A stretch of DNA of 17,589 bases from Hyphomicrobiales bacterium. Its GTDB lineage: Bacteria; Pseudomonadota; Alphaproteobacteria; Rhizobiales; Beijerinckiaceae. The DNA is taken from NCBI GenBank assembly GCA_015655535.1, contig JAATEW010000436.1:1-17589 (forward strand), written 5' to 3'. The position numbers and the translations under genes were made by a program. The notes beneath the pieces are model-generated. The model ran no database searches. It saw nothing but the letters and a program-made list of their open reading frames with translations, and was not told where the DNA came from. Position 1 is the stretch's first letter. Every line of letters starts with the position of its first letter. This document shows positions 7,599 to 14,680 of this stretch, in pieces.

Positions 7599-8048
7599 AT
7601 GATCTATCATGCGCCGGTCGCCCACTATCCGCCGGTGAGGCCATGCGTGGCGAATTGGCCGATATGCGATCCATCATCGTGGCTCTTTATGCTGTCAATG
7701 CCGAGGCATTCGGCGCCATGGCGCCCCGGCTTGAAGAGGCGGTGACCTCTTTGGAACGCACGACGGATTTCATGCGCGTCCATCTCGAAACACAGACCAG
7801 GGATGTGCTTGCTGGCGCTTCGCCTTATTTGCGGCTGTTTGGCTTGGGGCGGCACGGCACTGGCGCGCGGCGCGCTCGCCGCGCATCGCCTGGTGCGCGC
7901 GGGTGCAACCGATCCTCTGTTTGCCGGACGCATTGCGTTGGCGCAATTCTTTGCCGAACATATCGCAACCGCCGCCAGCAGACTTGAGCGCAGCATCATG
8001 GATGGCGCGGGCTCGGTCCATGCCGCGGCCGATGTCTTCGCTTTATGA
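7599..8048 (+). pseudogene. Acyl-CoA dehydrogenase remnant (large internal deletion plus frameshift)
   Basis: A good ribosome-binding site (AGAAGGGAGAG, 7581-7591) precedes ATG 7599, whose first codons (MIYHAPVA) match the start of long-chain acyl-CoA dehydrogenases with the AcylCoA_DH_N domain. After about ten codons the similarity jumps, in another frame, to the C-terminal domain of the same family: MRSIIVALYAVNAEAF from about 7664 and LAGASPYLRLFGL near 7810-7845. At about 7845-7855 the frame shifts again, and GGTALARGALAAHRL through RIALAQFFAEHIATAA runs to the TGA at 8046-8048. The FAD-binding and catalytic core (some 400 residues) is missing, so it cannot be functional. Translation from the ATG stops at about 7745. 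Family assignment rests on recalled sequence patterns. Confidence 0.78.
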
Positions 8049-8080
8049 GCCGTAAGAACGGACTTGAGAGCGAGACTTTC

Positions 8081-8617
8081 TCAGCCCACTTTGCGCGCAT
8101 CGAGGGCGAGAAGCCGGTCGATGCGACGCTGCGGCGTTTCGCGGACGCGGCGGGCGCCATGGTTGACGAGGGTCGTCGCTTTGAGGAGCGTCTTGCGCAG
8201 GTTTTCGCTGGCCCGCGCACAAATGTCGGCCAATCCCTGGTCGACTTCGCCATTGGCCTTATACATGCGCCTTATTGCCGCGACCGCGCCGACGGCTTTC
8301 TGATCGAGCTCGGCCACGACCGCTTCAAAACTTGTGCGAAATTTCGCGTCGAGGTCGGCATAGGCTTCAAGCGCCAGATGCCGTTCTGGTAAAGATGAAG
8401 CCGAAAAATAAGCAGCGTAGCTGACCGGATGCCATGCAAGAATATCCTGGATGAGTTCGGGCATGACCGGGAGCTGTTCGATCAGCATGACGATCTCATT
8501 GAAAAGGTTGAGATAGTCATTAGCTAAGCCGGATGCGGGATTGACCAGGGCTGAGGCGCGCTCGGAGGTCATTTGCGGTATACGATAAGCGTCAGATTCT
8601 CTCGTCACGGCTGACAT
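8081..8617 (-). CDS. Hypothetical protein, helical, Rhizobiales-type
   Basis: I do not recognise a characterised family. The 178-aa product is predicted largely alpha-helical and soluble, without signal peptide, membrane span or cofactor motif. Blocks such as NDYLNLFNEIVMLIEQLP and DILAWHPVSYAAYF look well ordered, and codon use resembles the neighbours, so it is probably real. The middle, with repeated acidic/basic helices (LDAKFRTSFEAVVAELDQKAVGAV), recalls phasin-like helices only superficially. The ATG at 8617 has AAGGA about ten bases upstream; a TTG at 8626 is an alternative. It is convergent with the acyl-CoA dehydrogenase remnant (32 bases apart) and divergent from the SRAP gene. Confidence 0.68.
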   Translation of the reverse strand: MSAVTRESDAYRIPQMTSERASALVNPASGLANDYLNLFNEIVMLIEQLPVMPELIQDILAWHPVSYAAYFSASSLPERHLALEAYADLDAKFRTSFEAVVAELDQKAVGAVAAIRRMYKANGEVDQGLADICARASENLRKTLLKATTLVNHGARRVRETPQRRIDRLLALDARKVG

Positions 8618-8734
8618 CTCGTCCAATTCCTTACGTCCTACTTTGCCTTATCCAAATAAATAATGTGTTTCGATCAATTCCACGGTGCAGAATAATCGAT
8701 GAATCCGCGACCAAAACAGGCCAGATAGAGTGTC

Positions 8735-9487
8735 ATGTGTGGACGTTTCGCCATCACCTCGACGCCCCAGGCCATCAAGCTGTTTTTCGGTTATTCCGAT
8801 CAGCCCAATTTTCCACCTCACTATAACATCGCGCCATCGCAACCGGTTCCAATCATTCGTCATGAACGGAACGTTGCGGGTGCGATGGAGAGGCGTTTCA
8901 TTTTGGCACGCTGGGGTTTTCTTCCGGGCTTCGTGAAGGACCCAAAAGGCTTTCCGCTAATCTTCAACGCGCGCAGCGAGACGTTGCTTCAAAAGGCGAG
9001 TTTCAAGAACGCGGTCAAACGGCGGCGCTGCCTGTTCTTCGCCGATTGCTTCTACGAATGGCGGCCTGGCCATAAGGCGATTCCGTCGCACCCCTTCCTC
9101 GTGCGGCGGCAGGACCGCGCGCTCATGGCTTTCGCGGGGCTCTGGGAAACGTGGATGGGCCCGAACGGCGAGGAATTGGATACGGCCTGTATCGTCACGA
9201 CAGCGGCCAATGGCGCGACGGCCGCGATCCATCCGCGCCTGCCGGCCGTGCTTGAGCCGAAGGGTTTCGATCTCTGGCTCGATATTGAAACGGAGCGGGT
9301 GGATGACGCGCTGCGCCTGCTCCGTCCGCCCGAAAACGACGTGCTCGAATTTTTCGAGATCGGTCCGGGCGTCAATAAAGTGGCGAATGATTCAGCCGAC
9401 ATCCAAGAGCCGGCGTCGAGGAGCGCGGAGCCCGCTCCCGCGAAACCGCAGAAGCGTGACGTGCCGGAGCAGGGGAGTTTGTTTTAG
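8735..9487 (+). CDS. SRAP / YedK-like abasic-site processing protein
   Basis: SRAP proteins (HMCES/YedK) form a thiazolidine crosslink between their N-terminal Cys and abasic sites in single-stranded DNA, shielding them from strand breakage during replication. The protein begins Met-Cys-Gly-Arg-Phe, so Cys2 becomes the reactive residue after Met removal; this fixes the start at 8735. Asn78 (FNARSET), Glu108 (CFYEW) and His166 (IHPRLP) occupy the positions of the E. coli active-site residues Asn75, Glu105 and His160. The 250 aa include a C-terminal tail of about 35 residues rich in Pro, Ala, Ser and Lys, probably disordered. No clear LexA box is seen upstream, so SOS control is not shown. A nested inverted repeat begins 20 bases after the stop. 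Confidence 0.95.
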   Translation: MCGRFAITSTPQAIKLFFGYSDQPNFPPHYNIAPSQPVPIIRHERNVAGAMERRFILARWGFLPGFVKDPKGFPLIFNARSETLLQKASFKNAVKRRRCLFFADCFYEWRPGHKAIPSHPFLVRRQDRALMAFAGLWETWMGPNGEELDTACIVTTAANGATAAIHPRLPAVLEPKGFDLWLDIETERVDDALRLLRPPENDVLEFFEIGPGVNKVANDSADIQEPASRSAEPAPAKPQKRDVPEQGSLF

Positions 9488-9507
9488 GGCCGAGCTCTCT
9501 CATTGAG

Positions 9508-9629
9508 CCGTCATTGCGAGGAGTGGGACGACGAAGCAATCCAGGCCATTGCCTGTGCCGTCGCTCTGGATTGCTTCGCGAAGCCTGTCATCGGGCCGGC
9601 GAAGCCGGACCGTTGGGTCGCAATGACGG
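9508..9629. repeat. 122-bp nested inverted-repeat element
   Basis: The outer arms CCGTCATTGCGA (9508-9519) and TCGCAATGACGG (9618-9629) are perfect 12-base complements. An inner perfect 13-base pair, CGAAGCAATCCAG (9532-9544) and CTGGATTGCTTCG (9566-9578), lies inside, followed by a small hairpin GCCGGCGAAGCCGG. This is a class of dispersed intergenic repeat found in many bacterial genomes, whose translation gives spurious RHCEE..DEAIQ peptides. It sits between the SRAP gene and the end of the tautomerase gene (convergent) and could form a strong RNA hairpin. Confidence 0.88.
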
Positions 9630-9636
9630 TGCTTGA

Positions 9637-10017
9637 TCACGCATATTGCGCGATGCCATGCCCGAAGGACCAATTCTCCTTCGCGACTTCGACGAGATTG
9701 ATGAGAATATCCTCAGGCCGCACGCCCGGGTTTTTCACGAGCAATTCGGCGATGCGCGCATAAAGCGCTTTCTTCTGATCGAGCGTGCGGCCGCTATTGG
9801 CGGTGATCTGGATCATGATCAGATCGGAAGTACGCGAAATATCGAGATAGGTCGGACTGAAGGCGAAATCCGATTCCTCATGCTCGGTGAGAGTCATGAA
9901 GCGGTCTTCCTCCGGCACGTTGAAGGTCTCGCGCATGGCTTGATAGATATTGTTCGAAATGGCATGCCGGTATTCCGGCGGCTTACCCTTCAAAATGGAC
10001 ACGCGGACCAAAGGCAT
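9637..10017 (-). CDS. Tautomerase-superfamily protein (4-oxalocrotonate tautomerase-like, long form)
   Basis: The 126-aa protein begins Met-Pro-Leu-Val-Arg, giving the Pro1 general base of the tautomerase superfamily once Met is removed. Two beta-alpha-beta units are visible: VRVSILKGKPPEYRHAISN at the start, and DLIMIQITANSGRTLDQKKA (about 65-84) with the typical helix KKALYARIAELL. This fits the double-length Tautomerase_2 type rather than the 62-residue 4-OT type. The substrate is unknown; members act on keto/enol acids, and some dehalogenate. The start at 10017 is fixed by Pro1. It follows the FAD dehydrogenase gene by 43 bases on the same strand and is likely co-transcribed, which would suit a shared 2-hydroxy/2-keto acid route (inference). 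Confidence 0.9.
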   Translation of the reverse strand: MPLVRVSILKGKPPEYRHAISNNIYQAMRETFNVPEEDRFMTLTEHEESDFAFSPTYLDISRTSDLIMIQITANSGRTLDQKKALYARIAELLVKNPGVRPEDILINLVEVAKENWSFGHGIAQYA

Positions 10018-10060
10018 ATTGGGCTCCAGGTTTATTGCGGATGCGTTTCGCAGGCGCGGT

Positions 10061-11461
10061 TTAAAGCACCTTGCCGGGATTGAGTATCCCTTTCGGATCG
10101 AGCGTCTTTTTCAGGGCCCGCATGAGGTCCAAAGCAACGGGATCTTTCACCGAAGGCAGAAGATCGCGCTTCAATTGGCCGATGCCGTGCTCGGCCGAAA
10201 TCGAGCCATGATGCGCGGTCACAATCGCATGGACGATTTCATTGATCTCCGCCCATCGCGACAGAAAAGCCTCTTTGTCGGCGCCTTCCGGCTGCGAGAC
10301 ATTGCAATGAATATTGCCGTCGCCGAGATGGCCGAAGGGCACGAGCCGGGCACCGGGCATGGCCGCCGTCACGACGCTTTCGACCTCTTTCAAAAAGGTG
10401 GGAACGGCTGAGATCGGCAGCGACACGTCATGTTTGATCGAGCCGCCTTCGCGTTTCTGTACCTCGGGGATCAGCTCGCGCAGGCGCCAGAAATCCTGGC
10501 GCTGATCGAGCGTCGCGGCGATCGCGGCATTCTCGATCATGCCTTGCGTGCTAGCAGCTTCAAGCAAAGCGAGCATCACCTCGCTCAGGCCATGCGCATT
10601 GGGCGAAGTGAGTTCCAAAAGCACATACCAGGCATGGCGATCTTGCAAAGGAGACCGCACGTCTTCGCCGTGGTGCAGCACGAAATCGAAGGCGCGGGCA
10701 GAGATCAATTCGAATGTGGTGAGCGCCGGGCCGGCCATGGCGCGGGTGAGCTTTAGAAGATCGAGCGCGTTCTCCGGATTGGCCAAGCCGATGAAAGCCG
10801 TCTCGATCGCGCGCCGCTTCGGAAACAATTTGAGCACGGCCGCCGTGATGATTCCGAGCGTGCCTTCCGATCCCATGAAGAGATGCTTCAGGTCATAGCC
10901 CGTATTGTCCTTGCGGAGTTTCGAAAGGTCCGACAGGACGCGCCCATCGGCGAGCACGACTTCGAGGCCGAGCACGAGATCGCGCGCCGAACCATAGGCG
11001 ATCACTGCCGTGCCGCCGGCATTGGTCGCAAGATTGCCGCCGATCGTGCAGGAACCCTCGGCCGCGAGCGAAAGCGGGAAAAGGCGATCGGCGCGCTCGG
11101 CCTCTTCCTGCACTTTAGCGAGCACCATGCCCGCTTCGACGATCATCGTGTTGGAGGCAAGATCGAGTTCGCGCAATCTGTTGAGGCGCGTCAGCGACAG
11201 CACGATCTCATGGCCGCTGGCGTCGGGCGTCTGGCCGCCGACAAGCCCGGTATTGCCGCCTTGCGGCACGAGGCTCGTGCCGGTTTCGGCGCAAAGCGCG
11301 ACAACGCCCGAGACCTCTTGCGTCGAAGCGGGACGCACGACGCAAAGTGCGCGACCCTTGTAGAGATCGCGCGGCTCGGAGAGATAGGGCGCCATATCGG
11401 CGTCGCGCGTCAGCACATGGGCTTCTCCGGCGATCGCGGCGAAACGGGTCAAAAGATTCAT
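10061..11461 (-). CDS. FAD-linked D-2-hydroxyacid dehydrogenase (GlcD / D-lactate / D-2-hydroxyglutarate type)
   Basis: The 466-aa protein has the VAO/PCMH FAD-binding domain, with PQGGNTGLVGGQTP at residues 66-79 and the later SCTIGGNLATNAGG block. It is followed by the FAD-oxidase C-terminal domain with HLGDGNIHCNV and SAEHGIGQLKR near the end, which supply the conserved His and Glu of the substrate site. Length and order match soluble or peripheral dehydrogenases that oxidise D-lactate, glycolate or D-2-hydroxyglutarate and pass electrons to quinone or ETF. The ETF-QO gene in this window could accept such electrons, but a link is not shown. No signal peptide or heme motif is seen. The start at 11461 yields the usual N-terminus. 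A hairpin-rich repeat lies 17 bases upstream, so the 5' leader probably contains it. Confidence 0.92.
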   Translation of the reverse strand: MNLLTRFAAIAGEAHVLTRDADMAPYLSEPRDLYKGRALCVVRPASTQEVSGVVALCAETGTSLVPQGGNTGLVGGQTPDASGHEIVLSLTRLNRLRELDLASNTMIVEAGMVLAKVQEEAERADRLFPLSLAAEGSCTIGGNLATNAGGTAVIAYGSARDLVLGLEVVLADGRVLSDLSKLRKDNTGYDLKHLFMGSEGTLGIITAAVLKLFPKRRAIETAFIGLANPENALDLLKLTRAMAGPALTTFELISARAFDFVLHHGEDVRSPLQDRHAWYVLLELTSPNAHGLSEVMLALLEAASTQGMIENAAIAATLDQRQDFWRLRELIPEVQKREGGSIKHDVSLPISAVPTFLKEVESVVTAAMPGARLVPFGHLGDGNIHCNVSQPEGADKEAFLSRWAEINEIVHAIVTAHHGSISAEHGIGQLKRDLLPSVKDPVALDLMRALKKTLDPKGILNPGKVL

Positions 11462-11478
11462 GGATTTACCGATGGGAA

Positions 11479-11536
11479 CCCCTTCTCCCGCTCGCGGGAG
11501 AAGGGGGCCCTCGCGTCAGCGAGGGTCGGATGAGGG
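11479..11536. repeat. Palindromic repeat A (REP-like), left flank of the DUF559 remnant
   Basis: Two hairpins in a row: CCCCTTCTCCCGC / GCGGGAGAAGGGG (13-base arms, 2-base loop, 11479-11506) and CCCTCGC / GCGAGGG (11508-11514 and 11519-11525), then TCGGATGAGGG. The same units appear in opposite order and orientation at 11934-11986. Short palindromes of this kind are widespread between genes in Rhizobiales. The stop codon of the DUF559 reading frame lies inside this repeat. Confidence 0.88.
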
Positions 11537-11895
11537 TAAGGCCACTGTTGACACGGCGCGTTTGATCGCATTTGGAACGATATCTCCTCCGCCGGTCACC
11601 AGTTCATTCTTGAATCTCAGAACCCGCCAGCCTTGCAAACGAAGCCATGAGTCACGTCGCATATCAAATGCATGTTGTTCAGGATCGTCGTGCGGCGGGC
11701 CGTCCAATTCGACGATAATGCGTACCTCTATGCATATAAAATCAACGACGTACGGACCGATCAGCACTTGCCGCCGAAACTTCAAGCCATGCCACGGTCT
11801 CGCAAGCTTCTCCATAGCACGGTTTCTGCGACCGTCATCTCGCGACGCAATTTGCGCGCATGGACGAGATATTGCTCCTTATATCGCTTTGCCAT
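11516..11895 (-). pseudogene. DUF559 (Vsr/endonuclease-fold) gene with a frameshift
   Basis: DUF559 proteins have a very-short-patch-repair-like endonuclease fold. The N-terminal part is read from ATG 11895 (MAKRYKEQYLVHARKLRREM ... VLWRSLRDRGM) and hits TGA at 11784-11782. The rest continues in another frame from about 11800: GLKFRRQVLIGPYVVDFICI, then VELDGPPHDD and GWRVLRFKNELV, ending in the TGA inside repeat A. The intact order LR-x-R-x-x-GLKFRRQ is common in the family, so a one-base loss between about 11784 and 11815 explains the break. A 99-aa C-terminal piece with its own ATG (11815) keeps the presumed catalytic Asp/Glu residues but lacks the first helix. The last seven residues (LPSSDPR) are encoded by repeat sequence. 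It is probably inactive unless frameshifting occurs. Confidence 0.78.
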
Positions 11896-11933
11896 CTGGA
11901 TATGATGGATGATGCTGGCGATTGCTTCAAGCA

Positions 11934-11986
11934 CCCTCATCCGACCCGGCTTCGCCGGGCCACCTTCTCCCGCAAGCGGGAGAAGG
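11934..11986. repeat. Palindromic repeat B (REP-like), right flank of the DUF559 remnant
   Basis: CCCTCATCCGA (11934-11944) is followed by hairpin CCCGGC / GCCGGG (11945-11959) and hairpin CCTTCTCCCGC / GCGGGAGAAGG (11963-11973 and 11976-11986). It is the inverted counterpart of repeat A: both have the ATCCGA-type side facing the DUF559 gene. The strong hairpin starts two bases after the stop of the RNA methyltransferase gene and may protect or end its transcript, although no T-run follows. Confidence 0.88.
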
Positions 11987-11988
11987 AC

Positions 11989-13302
11989 TCAGCCCAAAAG
12001 CCTTCTCCGCTTCGACTTCTTCTTCGCCTCGCGGCGGAAAATGCCGACGATCTCTATATGGGGCGAAAAGCGGAATTGGTCGATGGGATCGACGCTTTCG
12101 AGCTGATAGCCGCCCTCGCATAGAAGCGCCGCGTCGCGGGCGAAGCTGCGCGCATAGCATGAGACATAGGCCACGAGCGGCACTTCGGAGGCCGCGATGG
12201 CGCGGGCTTGAGGCTCGGCGCCGCCGCGTGGCGGATCGAAGACCAGCGCGTCGAAGGTTTTGAGATCATCCGCATTCAAGGGCCGCTTGAAGAGATCGCG
12301 CTTTGCGACACTCACCGGACGAAGGCTCGTATTCGCCCGCGCTGCGCGATGCAGCGCAGAGAGCGCCGGATGATCGAGATCGAAGGCATGGACCTCGGCC
12401 TTTTGGGCAAGCCGCAGCGCGAATGTGCCAAGCCCTGCGAAAAGATCGCCGATACGGCGGGCGTTTTGCAGCGCCTCCGCGACGCGGCTTGCTAAAATCT
12501 CTTCGCCTGCCAAAGTCGCCTGCAAAAAGGCGCCGGGCGGTGGCCGCACATCCGTTTCGCCCATGGCGAGCAGGGGCTGCCGCCGCTCGATGATGATCAC
12601 GCCATGGTTCGAGACGCGCGCGAGATCCATCTTCTCGGCGACCTCGATGAGCCATTGCGTCGTCGCATGATCGAGCGTACCGCAGCCGCGAATATCAATG
12701 TCCAGACCCGACAGGGTCGCGGTGACGACAATGTCGAGCGGCTTTGCCTGCCGCGCCAGCTCGTTGGCAAGTGCGCGGGCGGCGGGAAGCGCCTGATCCA
12801 TGGAAGGCGCCAGCACGGGGCAGGCCTCGATCTCGACAAGCTCGTGCGCACGGGCCTGCACGAAGCCGACCTTCATGCGGTCCATCTTCATGCCGGTTTG
12901 CGGCGCGACGCGGGCATGAAATGTTGCTCGGCGGCGGCCCGCGCCATGCGCGTCGACGAGGGTGCCGATGCTCTCGATGGGAAGGCCCACATGCCGCAAA
13001 GCCTCGACGAGAAGCCCGCGCTTCCAGGCGCGATAGGGCGCATCCGCCAAGGCCTGCACGGCGCAGCCGCCGCAAATTCCGTAGTAGCGGCAGATCGCCG
13101 GGACCCGATCAGGGCTGGGCGTCAGGATTTCGACGAGATGGCCGCGCTCGCCATCGACTTCCGCGACGATATTTTCGCCGGCCAGCGCGTATGGCACGAA
13201 GATCGCGCCGTGCGCGCCTTTGGCCTGGCCCTCGCCGCGATCGCCAAGCCGGTCGATCGTGAGCCTAGCGGCAAGATCCAAGGACGGGCTCTCCGGGCTC
13301 AT
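11989..13302 (-). CDS. 23S rRNA/tRNA (uracil-5-) methyltransferase, RlmD/TrmA family
   Basis: The family transfers a methyl group from SAM to C5 of a uridine in 23S rRNA or tRNA. The 437-aa protein has an N-terminal TRAM-like domain (about 10-65), four Cys residues placed like the RlmD [4Fe-4S] ligands (Cys71, Cys77, Cys80, Cys161), and a C-terminal Rossmann domain with DLFAGLGTFALRLA (286-299) and VFDPPRGG (354-361). It also has the catalytic Cys382 in YVSC and Glu417 in PHIEIVG. The usual SCNP motif is SCYA here. A Lys/Arg-rich tail (KKKSKRRR) may bind RNA. The ATG at 13302 overlaps the tlyA stop as ATGA, fixing the start and implying translational coupling; a longer frame to 13353 would overlap tlyA. 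The exact target uridine cannot be told. Confidence 0.92.
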   Translation of the reverse strand: MSPESPSLDLAARLTIDRLGDRGEGQAKGAHGAIFVPYALAGENIVAEVDGERGHLVEILTPSPDRVPAICRYYGICGGCAVQALADAPYRAWKRGLLVEALRHVGLPIESIGTLVDAHGAGRRRATFHARVAPQTGMKMDRMKVGFVQARAHELVEIEACPVLAPSMDQALPAARALANELARQAKPLDIVVTATLSGLDIDIRGCGTLDHATTQWLIEVAEKMDLARVSNHGVIIIERRQPLLAMGETDVRPPPGAFLQATLAGEEILASRVAEALQNARRIGDLFAGLGTFALRLAQKAEVHAFDLDHPALSALHRAARANTSLRPVSVAKRDLFKRPLNADDLKTFDALVFDPPRGGAEPQARAIAASEVPLVAYVSCYARSFARDAALLCEGGYQLESVDPIDQFRFSPHIEIVGIFRREAKKKSKRRRLLG

Positions 13303-14039
13303 CGCGGCTCGGCCGTCGCGCGCGGGGAGCTTGCGCCTAAAAGATATTCGCAATTGCCGTCGCTGCCGGTGATCGGCGAGGGGATAAGTCCGATCACATT
13401 CCAGCCCCGGGCTTCGACGCAGGCTGCGACATTGGCGCAGGCTTTCTCGCGGGCCTCTTTCGATTTCACGATGCCTTTGACGACATGCGCGGGGCCGACC
13501 TCGAATTGCGGTTTGATCAGCGCGGCAAGCATGGCGTTCTCGCCCGCCAAGGGCAGAATCACAGGCAGAACGAGCTTCAATGAGATGAAGCTCACATCGC
13601 AGGTGATGAGGCGCGGTGCTCGCGGAAACATGCTGGGCAAAAGTTTCCGTGCATCCATGCCCTCATGCGCATCCGTGCGGGGATCTTGCGCGATCTTGGG
13701 GTGCAATTGACCATGTCCGACATCGATCGCATGGACGCGCGCGGCACCATGTTCGAGCAGAACATGGGTGAAGCCGCCGGTCGAAGCGCCAATGTCGAGA
13801 CAGACGAGCCCTTGCGGATCGAAGCCGAAAGCCTCAAGCGCGGCCGCGAGCTTGAGGCCGCCGCGCGAGACCCAAGGGTAGGGCGCTGTCGCCTCGATAG
13901 CGGCTGCTTCGGAAAGTGCCTCCGAGGCTTTGCGGAGCACGCGGCCGTCGGCACGCACAAGCCCCGCCGCGATGGCCTCCTGAGCCTTGGCACGGCTTTC
14001 GAAAAAGCCACGGGCGACGAGAGCGGTGTCAGCGCGCAT
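13299..14039 (-). CDS. tlyA: TlyA-family rRNA (cytidine-2'-O)-methyltransferase
   Basis: TlyA methylates the 2'-hydroxyl of cytidines in 16S and/or 23S rRNA using SAM, which in mycobacteria sets capreomycin sensitivity. The 246 aa comprise an N-terminal S4 RNA-binding domain (residues 1-55, with the typical RADTALVARGFFESRAKAQ) and an FtsJ-like methyltransferase domain with SAM motif LDIGASTGGFT (81-91). The catalytic tetrad is present: Lys63 (RGGLKL), Asp148 (TCDVSF), Lys176 (LIKPQFE) and Glu231. The start at 14039 gives the usual first residues. It is followed by the RlmD-like gene with an ATGA overlap. In related genomes tlyA generally follows dxs; here 2.8 kb separates them. Some TlyA-like proteins are annotated as haemolysins, which is not supported by the domains. 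Confidence 0.93.
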   Translation of the reverse strand: MRADTALVARGFFESRAKAQEAIAAGLVRADGRVLRKASEALSEAAAIEATAPYPWVSRGGLKLAAALEAFGFDPQGLVCLDIGASTGGFTHVLLEHGAARVHAIDVGHGQLHPKIAQDPRTDAHEGMDARKLLPSMFPRAPRLITCDVSFISLKLVLPVILPLAGENAMLAALIKPQFEVGPAHVVKGIVKSKEAREKACANVAACVEARGWNVIGLIPSPITGSDGNCEYLLGASSPRATAEPR

Positions 14040-14064
14040 TGTAAGCGGTTTCTGGCGGCATGTT

Positions 14065-14412
14065 CTAGGCCGGCTGCAAGGCTTTGAGCGCGGCTTTTGG
14101 CTGCCGGTAGAGGATCGTCAAAAGGGCGCGCGCGGCCGGGTCTGGCTGGACGCGACCTTGCTCCCAATTGCGGATCGTACCGACGGGGATTTGCAAAAGC
14201 TGCGCGAAAGCCTCCTGTGTCATGCCGAGTTTCCCCCGTACAGCGTGAACTGGGATTGTGAGGTGAAACTGCGCCAGCGGTGAATCCGGATTCTCTCCGT
14301 CTTCCATCGCGTGCAAGCGAATGTCTTCTTCCGTTGCCGCCGCCAAACGAGTGCGATTCACGGAGGGCTGCTCGGCGCGAAGCTGCTCTAAGGATTTACG
14401 GACGATTGCCAT
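14065..14412 (-). CDS. HTH antitoxin of a BrnT-type toxin-antitoxin pair
   Basis: The 115-aa protein starts with a BrnA-like segment (MAIVRKSLEQLRAE, then RLAAATEEDI) and ends with an XRE-type helix-turn-helix (about 62-100, MTQEAFAQLL and TIRNWEQGRVQPDPAARALL). It should neutralise the BrnT toxin by binding it and repress their shared promoter. Classical BrnA antitoxins are ribbon-helix-helix proteins, so the C-terminal HTH places this pair in a variant class. The ATG at 14412 lies inside the toxin gene (25-base overlap), a strong sign of a toxin-first operon. A perfect 15-base palindrome before the toxin is the likely operator. Antitoxin function rests on the pairing. Confidence 0.85.
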   Translation of the reverse strand: MAIVRKSLEQLRAEQPSVNRTRLAAATEEDIRLHAMEDGENPDSPLAQFHLTIPVHAVRGKLGMTQEAFAQLLQIPVGTIRNWEQGRVQPDPAARALLTILYRQPKAALKALQPA

Positions 14413-14663
14413 AGAAGCCGCTCTTTTCTGTTGGCTTTTCGAGCGGATATGATCCGTCGAATACCATCGCGATCGGTATAGGTGACGAAGAGAATATCAT
14501 CGCCGATTTGGCCTATGGCCTGGATACGTGCCTCACCATAGGAAAATCTGGTGTCAGCGGCCTCAAGCACCGGGCCATCGAAAATGCGGGCGGCATAGTC
14601 GAATCCGAAGCCGCGTTGCCGGAACGTCTGCTCGCTTTTGGCTTCGTCCCACTCGAAATCCAT
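14388..14663 (-). CDS. brnT: BrnT-family type II toxin (ribonuclease)
   Basis: BrnT is a RelE-fold ribonuclease that inhibits translation. The 91-aa protein shows the family pattern: MDFEWDEAKSEQTF at the start, ARIFDGPVLE (25-34), the YGEARIQAIGQIGDDILFVTYT core, and RRIISARKANRKER, which carries the conserved Arg, Ser and Arg of the active site. The usual KHG after the first helix is QRG here, a change also seen in related RGF-type members. The start at ATG 14663 gives the canonical N-terminus; a longer frame up to 14741 runs through the palindromic operator and is rejected. It is the first gene of the pair, with the antitoxin overlapping its end by 25 bases. Activity is inferred from family only. 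Confidence 0.88.
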   Translation of the reverse strand: MDFEWDEAKSEQTFRQRGFGFDYAARIFDGPVLEAADTRFSYGEARIQAIGQIGDDILFVTYTDRDGIRRIISARKANRKERLLWQSSVNP

Positions 14664-14680
14664 TGTGAATGCAGTTCGTA

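Noticed and set aside
8618..8734. SOS (LexA) box before the SRAP gene
   Set aside because: No GTTC-N7-GTTC or GAAC-N7-GAAC pair, the alphaproteobacterial form, is present.
9503..9763. 86-codon plus-strand frame starting MSRHCEEWDDEAIQ
   Set aside because: It is a translation of the nested inverted repeat and the antisense of the tautomerase end; such peptides are well-known annotation artefacts.
11770..11820. Programmed -1 frameshift producing full-length DUF559
   Set aside because: The required shift direction fits, but no X-XXY-YYZ slippery sequence is present, so mutation is more likely.
11963..11986. Rho-independent terminator behind the RNA methyltransferase gene
   Set aside because: The hairpin is strong but no T-run follows in the minus direction, and the same unit appears as a dispersed palindrome at 11479-11506, so it is listed as a repeat.
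12604..13710. 368-codon plus-strand frame opposite the RNA methyltransferase and tlyA
   Set aside because: Both genes on the minus strand have full catalytic motifs; the antisense frame spans two genes and has no recognisable domain.
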